A DNA stretch of 61,311 nt from Gnomoniopsis sp. IMI 355080 (Eukaryota > Ascomycota > Sordariomycetes > Diaporthales > Gnomoniaceae): contig JAPEVC010000215.1 of NCBI GenBank assembly GCA_027946555.1, positions 1-61,311 on the forward strand, in the 5' to 3' direction. Positions 54,480 through 61,311 of this stretch are shown piece by piece; positions within the stretch are counted from its first letter, which is position 1; every line of letters begins with the position of its first letter. A model generated the notes under the pieces. It did no database searches and had not been told where the DNA came from. It worked only from the letters and a program-made list of their open reading frames with translations. A program made the position numbers and the translations under genes.

Positions 54480-55725
54480 ATGGCGCCTCAACTGATATTT
54501 GGCACGGCCACTTTTGGAATGGATCTGACTGAATTCCAAAGCGCGGAGACGGTCAAGCCACTGCTGGCTGTCCTGAAGACACTGGGTATCACACGTCTGG
54601 ACACAGCTGCCCGCTATCCGCCTCTTAATCCCGGACGCTCGGAGCAGCTTGTGGGTGAAGGAGAAGCTATTAAAACTGGCTTTCTGGTTGATACTAAAGT
54701 ATATACCGACACTAAAACTGATGGCAGCGGGGATCTAACCCAGGAAGCCATCGAAAAGTCCGTCAGCGCCAGCCTTGACAGAATCCAGGCACCGGGAGGG
54801 GTAAGTCAATCATTCGTGCCTCTCCAAGCAATAGTTGATGGATATTTCTCTGATTTACTGTCGTGGCCAGGTGAACGTCCTCTATGCCCACCGTCCTGAT
54901 CCCCAAACTCCCTTAGCCACTCAGATTCAGAACTTGAATGCACAAGTCATCAAAGGCCACTGCCAAGCTGTGAGTTCTGCACCTGGGCACCGATGGATCT
55001 GGGCTGGTGCAACTATATCCGGCCATCTAATTGACTATTTCTAGTGGGGTGTTTCAAATTTTCCACCTCCGCTGCTGGAGAAGATACTGTCCCTTTGTGA
55101 TGAGAATGGATGGGCCAAGCCGAAATGGTACCAAGGTGTCTATAATGCCATTACGCGTGGTCCAGAGACCAAGTTGCTTCCTCTGCTTCGCGCACATGGA
55201 GTACATTTTGTCGGTTATATGTGCGTACCTACCTAGGTGTCTATTTATCATTCGGTGACCGCTTCTCCCTTGAAGACTCAATCAAGCAAACAGCATCTTT
55301 TCGTTCATGCAGTGCCCATTAAAGACGTTGCTAATTCAAGTGATATGATAAGGACACTTTCTGGCGGATTCTTGACGGGAAAACTGGTCAATAATAAGCA
55401 CGCTGATACTCGCGCTGGAGATAGCAACCCGCTGGGAAAGATGGTCCAGCGGGCTTTCGGAGCAGAGGACCTTCAGGTTGCAATGAAACGCTTCGATGAG
55501 GCGGTGGAAGCGGAGGGTGTGACATCCACTGAGGTCGCTATTCGGTGGGTAACGCATCATTCGGCGTTGACTGAAGAGGATAGTGTGGTGTTGGGTGCAA
55601 GCAAGGTTGCCCAGATTCATGAGACCATGGCTTTCATACGTAAGGGGGAGCTGCCGGAAAATCTATTGCACTTCACTGAGGACTTGTGGAAGGCCCTGCG
55701 TGAAAGCCGGGGAAGCATTTGCTAG
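54480..55725 (+). CDS. Aldo-keto reductase (aflatoxin-aldehyde-reductase-like)
   Basis: Spliced model: 54480-54800, 54871-54969, 55045-55220 and 55353-55725, 322 aa. The catalytic tetrad is visible: Asp41 and Tyr46 in LDTAARYPP, Lys73 in DTKVY, and His114 in YAHRPDP. Other markers are IFGTATFG at the start, WGVSNFPPPLLEKI, YQGVYNAITR, LSGGFLTGKLVN and the late AIRWVTHHSAL...DSVVLGASKVAQ (NADP site). These place it with the AKR7-like enzymes that reduce dialdehydes and other aldehydes with NADPH. The fourth exon start uses an AAG acceptor after a long intron (132 bp); the first three junctions are firm. Total length is normal for the family. Cytosolic. Confidence 0.88.
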
Positions 55726-57524
55726 AGGACCATGTACTGTCACAACAATATTGATAGTAATTTTTCTTTTCCCTCCTTAAATTGAAATTAACTGAAACTC
55801 AGCAACCTTAAATAAGGTAACTCTTTCTTTTAGTATACATCCCAAAGTAGTGTGGCTTGCACTTATCTTCGGCAAAAGGTATCCACCTCTCCAATTACTT
55901 GGACGACGCTCACCAGCGACTTAATACATACAGCCCCGACGGTATCCATGCTTTTTTTATAAGAGCTGAGGCACTACATAGGTAGCATACAGCTAGCAGT
56001 GGTATCTCCTCGCTTTATACCGCCTATAACAGCCTTTATGCTTAGATATAGTAGATCCGAGAGATATGCAAATAGCAATGGGGAAAAAATTGTTATAATT
56101 ATACTTAATGCTTTAAGCTATTGTTATAGTCTCGACTCTCTGGTCCAGCTAGGCCTGTGTTGATATTAATATCTAAATCCAATAGCAACAAGGTTAAACA
56201 AGGATTACCTATATTCAACCACCTTAGCTCTTTTTCTGCTATAATGAATATATTTATAATATCGAATATATAGTTATAATCGTAAGGGCCTACTTTATAA
56301 TGCTATATGCCGCTAAAATAAACACTCCAGTTAAGTAAAACTTAGATTACTATATTTAAAATAGTGCTTCGACTAAATATTTTACCTTTGATATATATAG
56401 CACTTATATTCGCTCTTTGCGTGTCTCGCAAATATTCCTTTCTTTCCTAATTCTAATAATACTAGAATGCTATCGATACGACAGCCCTGTCTAATAAGTT
56501 AGTCCACGATGCTTATTGCTCCGTTAATATACATTCGCAGCCAGTCGGACTCCTAAACTCGAGGCCAAGACATATATAGGAATTCTCCATCCTAGTATAC
56601 TGTAAGAAGATATAATCCTTTCTCTAGATAGTCGAGGTAGCGACCGATCTATCTTCGCAACCGGCGGCGATTCGGACCCCTAAACTCGGATCCAAGCCAT
56701 TGAAACTATTTTCAGTAACTGTGCCGCCACACACTTTCTCAGCTTTTGCTGCATTGAGCTGAACTACTAATGCGTGTGAAATGGGCAGTGGCGTTGTCGA
56801 TCTCTCCTGCTCCCAGGCTTTCCCGTAAGTCCCCGATAGGCACCTGAGACTGCGAAGGGCTGCCAAGGCTGCCAAGGCGCTACTAATAGACCTCAGGCTT
56901 TTTCCTGTGCCTCCCCAGATGCAGCATCATCTTACCATTTCTGCCATTTTAAGTGAAGTCAACACTCGAGCCTCTAATCAATCCATGATATTACGCCTTC
57001 CTCCTCCCGCGGCCCTTAAAGTGTACTGCTATAAATACCCTAATTAATCGAATCGTCACTAAGCACTCCCAGGGTTATATTATATAGTCTGTTCCACGGA
57101 CTCGAAGTTGAACTGCTTTTAAGTTCAATCAGGACTTTAGAGTGCGGTGAATTAGACTATTAGCTATATATAAAAAAATTCGGCCAGTACCGGCCGTTAT
57201 AAAAACCAAGTTGTCGATATTTCGGAAGTTTCTTCGCAGCAGGCTGCGTGTGTCCATGTCCTGAATCAAGGAGAAAGTATAGAAGACGAAAAGCAAGGAC
57301 GATCAAAGTTACACAAAGAAGAAGAAAAAACGACGCAGTGGTACCGCTTGCAGCGTTTTATATATCTATATTTAACATCTAGGCTACTAATTACGAAGGA
57401 AAGCAGGGCGGTGCAAATCCTTCTGAAGGCGTGGCGTCTTCCTACTAAGTAACCTCTGCCTGAGCCGCTGGAATCCTTCAAGTTACTACCAATATGATAC
57501 TCACGGTGCCGAGGACATGATCTG
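55726..57524. other. AT-rich, RIP-like block
   Basis: From about 55960 to 56640 and again near 57040-57250 the sequence is very AT-rich, full of TATA and TATATA words, with no usable frames. This is the usual look of repeat DNA mutated by RIP (C to T) in ascomycetes. A more GC-rich patch at about 56640-56890 lies between. No terminal repeats or transposase frame could be recognised. Confidence 0.6.
56534..56701. repeat. Diverged direct repeat inside the AT-rich block
   Basis: Two similar words of about 40-50 bp: one at about 56534-56572 containing CGGACTCCTAAACTCGAGGC and one at about 56655-56701 containing CGGACCCCTAAACTCGGATC. Both start with TTCGCA. The differences are mostly C/T, as expected after RIP. 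Confidence 0.55.
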
Positions 57525-57530
57525 TATAAA
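57525..57530 (+). promoter_or_regulatory. TATA box of the GH5 gene
   Basis: TATAAA 90 bp before the GH5 start codon, followed by a CT-rich leader ending CTTCAAA. Confidence 0.55.
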
Positions 57531-57614
57531 TTCCAGGACCCAGATGGGTTCGTTCTGCGAGACTATCACCCTACCTCCTCCTCAACATCTCATCTCCTCT
57601 ACCAAATCTTCAAA

Positions 57615-59066
57615 ATGACCGCGCGCTTCTGCTTGGCCGCACTGGCGGCCCTTGCCCCCGTCGCACACGCCTGGATGCCGTCGGGCAAGATCCGGGGCGT
57701 CAACCTTGGCAACCTCTTCGTCTACGAGCCGTGGTTGGACTCGGCCACCTGGACAGCAATGGGCTGCACCGACTCGGGCTACAACTCCGAATTCGACTGC
57801 ATGTCTCTGCTGGGCCAGAGCGCTGGGGACACGACTTTTCATCGTCACTGGACTACGTGGGTCACCGAGAGCGACTTTGCCGATATGATCAGCTACGGCC
57901 TCAACGCGGTCCGCATCCCGCTCGGCTATTGGATGAACGAGACCCTCGTCTACACCGACTCGGAGCACTTCCCGCGAGGCGGCTTCGACGTCTTAAAGAC
58001 GGTCTGTGGATGGGCGGGTGACATGGGGATGTACATCATCTTGGAGTGAGTCGTGTGCCTCCGGTGGCTTCCCTGACGTGGTCGATGGACGGGGCTTAGC
58101 TGACGACAACATTCGTCCAGTTTGCATGGTGCCCCGGGCGCCCAGGTGCCCCAGAATTCCAACACAGGCCAATTTGCCTCAACGCCCGGCTTTTACCAGA
58201 GCGACCAGTTCGACCGGGCCACCGAGTTCGTCTCCTGGCTTCGGCAGATGATCTATGAGAACGAGGAGATGCGCCACGTCGGCATGATTGAGATCGTCAA
58301 CGAACCGCTCCAGTTGCAGGGAAGCGAGACGCTGGCCCTACGGCAGACCTATTACCCAGCCGCCTACAATGTCAGAGACCCTCTCATGCTCATTTTGCCC
58401 CCCCCCCCACCACCCTTATCTACCTTATGCTGATAGAAGCAACAACGCCAGGCCATCCGCAACGTCGAGTCCTCGCTCGGCATCACGGGCGACGAGGTCG
58501 TACATGTAGAATTCATGAACTCCCAGTGGGGCTCGGGCGATCCGACGGAGTATCTTCCAGCAAACGCCAGCGACCTCGCCTTCGACGACCACCGCTACCT
58601 CAAGTACTCGCTCGATGCGTCCTCCAACGTCTCGCACGACAGCTACCTCAACATCTCGTGCAACGACGACCGCGCCGGCCCTGGCTATGAGACGGCTGCG
58701 GCCACCGTCGTCGGTGAGTTCAGCCTCAGTGTGCCCGACATTGTGCAGGACACGGCCGACTGGGATCCAAGCACGGACGCGAACAAGGAGTTTTATAAGC
58801 TATGGTTTGCAGCCCAGGTCATGGCGTACGAGCGCAGCGCCGCCGGCTGGTTCTTTTGGACGTGGAAGGCGTATTTGAACGATTACCGGTGGTCGTATCG
58901 AGGTGAGCATATTCGCTGGACGCCATTTACCCGTAACCCGACCTTCCTTGTCGTTGGCGTGGAATATGCTGACCTTGTATATGATTGTTCAGATGCCGTC
59001 GCTGCGGGCGTGATCCCAGAGGACCTGGATAGTATTGCGAACATGGGGGCGTGCGATAGGTTTTGA
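57615..59066 (+). CDS. Secreted GH5 exo-beta-1,3-glucanase-like glucanase
   Basis: Spliced model: 57615-58045, 58121-58370, 58437-58902 and 58993-59066, 406 aa. The signal peptide is about residues 1-19 (ending PVAHA). GH5 features: IRGVNLGNLFVYEPWL, LNAVRIPLGYWM, ILDLHGAPGAQVPQN (joined across intron 1), acid/base Glu205 in EIVNEPL, and nucleophile Glu321 in VVGEFSLSV. The late GWFFWTWKAYLNDYRWSY stretch is typical. This is the branch of fungal exo-1,3-beta-glucanases that act on wall beta-glucan. The intron 2 donor is a weak GTCAGA, and that intron contains a run of about 12 C. The gene is GC-rich but sits in an AT-rich neighbourhood. Confidence 0.9.
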
Positions 59067-60041
59067 CAGCTCGGGGGCAAAGCAAATCTTTCTCTGATAA
59101 GCCGTTTTCCTACCGGTGAAGATACCGATGCAATGCTTGGGCATACGACCTGCAACTCCTCGTGATATATAATTAGGGTTTGAAGTTCTTGATAGCTAGG
59201 TCTGAGGATTTTTCGAGTTCGTTCGGCGGGTTTCAATTAAATTATCAATTGCTATATTGTTATTATATACTTTGAATTATTCAACCAATATCATTTATAT
59301 TAATGTGTGGCCAACCATGTGGTGCGCATGCAAGTGCACCTATTTGGCCCGGACCACGAACGAAGGAGGCATAGATTCACTGTGACCGTACGTGAGATAG
59401 ACTATTATACTGTAGCGCTAGGATCTTCGGAAACGGGCTTATCATTATCATTTCAAGACGTAGCCCCCGATCGCTATCACACAAGCTAGTTCGATCATAC
59501 TCTGACTCCATATGCAGTCATCCAATTCATTCCAGTCTATCGTCTATGCAGTTGGTTGACGAACCTGTACCAACGAGATTATATCCACAAGCTTCAGCCC
59601 GCTAATACCACTTACCGGTTGAAAGCCTATGCAGTCATCCAATCTATTCCCATCCATCGTCTAGGCTGTTGGTTTACCAAATTGGAGTCCTGTACCAACG
59701 AGACCAAATTCATGGGATTCAGTCCACTTATACCGCTGGCTGGCTGTTTATGCAGGCGAGTATTTTCCCTGATGTGTGTTCATTCCGCATGGAGATCTAC
59801 TTTACCCGCACTCCAGTGTCTCCTGTTCCTTACGTATATTTGGAAAGCGTTCTTTGGCCGCTGACAGAGCAAGCTGAAAGAGTTCACTTCTAGGTACTAC
59901 TTGAACGTGATGCGGTGTCCTACGATAGTCTGTAACCGGTCCTTCCCTAGAGTCAGAAAGAACGGTGTAGCTGGTGTTGGGTTTGCAAGCGCTGTGATAG
60001 CGAAGTAGCAGCATTATTTCAGGTCATCTTGTTGCGTCCGT
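59067..60041. other. Intergenic, AT-rich with a tandem duplication
   Basis: AT-rich around 59230-59310, then the two-copy repeat at 59511-59744. No gene seen. Confidence 0.5.
59511..59744. repeat. Two tandem copies of a ~117-bp unit
   Basis: Copy 1 starts at 59511 and copy 2 at 59628, both with TATGCAGTCATCCAAT. They share CATCGTCTA/TATCGTCTA, CTGTACCAACGAGA and ACCACTTACCG/CCACTTATACCG further on. The differences are substitutions and small indels, so this is an old tandem duplication of unknown origin. Confidence 0.75.
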
Positions 60042-60839
60042 TCAAGGGCGCCATGACATCGACCAAATTACAATTCCCTCGCCATCTTTCTTCGGGAGGC
60101 CATTCCGGCCGACTTTCCCCCTCCCTAAAATAATCTCGCCGTGATTTACAAAACCGTGATTTAGGTAGAGATCTCGAGAAAGATCCGTCGTAGCCTCCAA
60201 CCAGAGCGGCCGCCCGTCAGTCCTAGCATAATCTTGCATGTTTGCAAGCAAAGCGCTTGCAAGACCTTGTCGACGACGGTCTACCGCTGTGCCCATAATG
60301 AATACATACCAGTGTTTCCTTTGCTCTTCTTTGCCGAGTGCATGCTCCATCATGCGCTCAGTGGCAGGGGCGTATTCGAGGAGAGCACGCTGCGTGAAGG
60401 CTTCTTGTTAGTCTGATTACGACAAAGACAGAGGAAAAGAGGAGAGAGATACCTTGAAAGTTCCTATTCCAATGTTCCAAAGTGCCGGTATAATTCCGGC
60501 TTGTAGCAGAGTCCACGGATTCTCAACTGCAGACCCTGGTGGCATGAGAAGACCACAGCAACCATAGCCGCCTACCTCAATGAACAAGCCCCCGTTGAGC
60601 GCGCATTGCGTAAAAAAGGCACGCAAAAGCTTGGGGAGCATCGACAGATGCTCAGATGAGTCGAAAGATTGCAAAAACCATGTGTATACCGGATCGCCGC
60701 GGAAGGCAGGTGTTAAAACTTGAATGGTCTTTTCTACACGTTCTGTCGCGGGATTTTCTCAGTACGTGTGGATTCGTGAATGAGGGGAAACCAGACCTCG
60801 GCCAGCAGATGTGACTTGGAGTCTCTGCTGAGTGACCAT
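60042..60839 (-). CDS. GNAT-family N-acetyltransferase, model uncertain
   Basis: Three pieces: 60839-60797 (MVTQQRLQVTSAGR), about 60757-60453 (VEKTIQVLTPAFRGDPVYTW to WNIGIGTFK) and about 60401-60042. The last carries the acetyl-CoA motif VDRRRQGLASALL (R-x-x-G-x-A form), KHWYVFIMGTAV and LYLNHGFVNHGE. The fold is that of fungal GNAT proteins of about 220-240 aa. Intron 2 starts with a good donor (GTATCT at 60452), but the three nearby AG acceptors all leave the last exon in the wrong phase, so either the acceptor is unusual or the gene is frameshifted. The first intron would be only 39 bp, so that exon is also tentative. The acceptor substrate is unknown. Confidence 0.6.
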
Positions 60840-61311
60840 GCTTGCTGCGCGAAAGATAAGATGCTATCGCGTGGGCAAGGAGCGAGTGTTAGGCGGGAGC
60901 TTTCAGAGGCAGTATTAAAATACAGTAAGACTGGAAGACTTATCCGAGCGCTTCTGGCGGTGGCCTGGCCCGATTAAAAAAAGAGAGGCACAGTCGTGGG
61001 GAATCCAGCTAGTGCTTATCCATGCTCCCTTATATTTCTCTTTCCAATAATATAACATTTAATATAAATTTCACATCTGCTTTATAGCTTTATTTCCTGC
61101 GGTCGTATTAGACTAAAAGCTCATTACTATTTACTTAACTCAGAATTCGGTTGTATTACAATATATATAAGCAATGCCGATTTTCTTTATTGTTAACGAG
61201 TAGAAATATCTTAGCGACAATGAATGTCTCCTAACCCTTGCCTATTACATCTTTTACTCTAACCCTCTCCTGCCACCCACCCACCCCATATATAACAGCC
61301 CCCCCCGTATA
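60840..61311. other. Right-edge flank, AT-rich
   Basis: Upstream side of the GNAT gene, then an AT-rich tract from about 61025 to the end. No gene seen. Confidence 0.5.

Noticed and set aside
1..61311. A biosynthetic gene cluster across the window
   Set aside because: There is no polyketide synthase, NRPS, recognisable terpene synthase or cluster regulator; the enzymes belong to unrelated pathways.
1..61311. CRISPR array, bacterial operon or phage elements
   Set aside because: The DNA is eukaryotic with spliced genes; no spaced direct-repeat array is present.

Overview
This 61.3 kb window is nuclear DNA of a filamentous ascomycete (Pezizomycotina). The gene set suggests Sordariomycetes, but the species cannot be fixed from the sequence. 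Evidence for a fungus: genes have several short introns (about 45-130 bp) with GTAAGT/GTGAGT-type donors, there are no operons, and the families are typical of moulds: an AA9 lytic polysaccharide monooxygenase, a GH115 alpha-glucuronidase, a GH18 chitinase with a CBM18, a fungal rhodopsin-like membrane protein, and an ankyrin protein with a STAND-type N-terminal domain. Most genes are split, so the coordinates below are spliced models rebuilt by hand from reading frame, splice sites and family motifs. Exon edges were checked by codon phase.

Layout. 0-7.6 kb: a partial type II membrane protein, a two-exon hypothetical protein with three tandem 83-bp repeats upstream, and a SAT4-family rhodopsin-like protein. 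7.6-12.1 kb: a dihydroxyacetone-synthase-type transketolase and an L-arabinitol-4-dehydrogenase-like gene, diverging from a 749-bp region rich in CreA-type sites. 12.6-19.5 kb: a one-pass membrane protein with two PPxY motifs, a broken unknown gene, endonuclease III (nth1) and a tiny AN1 zinc-finger protein. 20.4-30.3 kb: GH115, a small new gene, the ankyrin/STAND-N protein, a GMC oxidoreductase relic and a secreted lactonase-like beta-propeller protein. 32.5-34.4 kb: a DAL5-like MFS transporter with very small exons. 34.4-39.2 kb: essentially gene-free. 39.4-46.9 kb: AA9 LPMO, chitinase, then a divergent pair of a fluoroacetate-dehalogenase-like hydrolase and a tartrate-dehydrogenase-like enzyme. 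48.4-55.7 kb: a protein with an internal duplication, a secreted M35-like metalloprotease, and a divergent glutathione S-transferase / aldo-keto reductase pair. 55.9-61.3 kb: AT-rich, RIP-like DNA holding an island with a GH5 beta-glucanase, then a GNAT acetyltransferase.

How the genes fit together: several act on plant or fungal walls and the sugars released (GH115, AA9, LAD, DAS-type transketolase, GH5, GH18), and several look like detoxification or small-molecule catabolism (dehalogenase, GST, AKR, lactonase, MFS). They are scattered and do not form a classical secondary-metabolite cluster. The points most worth following are the dehalogenase with a complete fluoroacetate-dehalogenase active site beside a divergent tartrate dehydrogenase, the DAS/LAD pair, the 14 copies of the palindrome ACCTAGGT that all avoid coding exons, and the PY-motif membrane protein.
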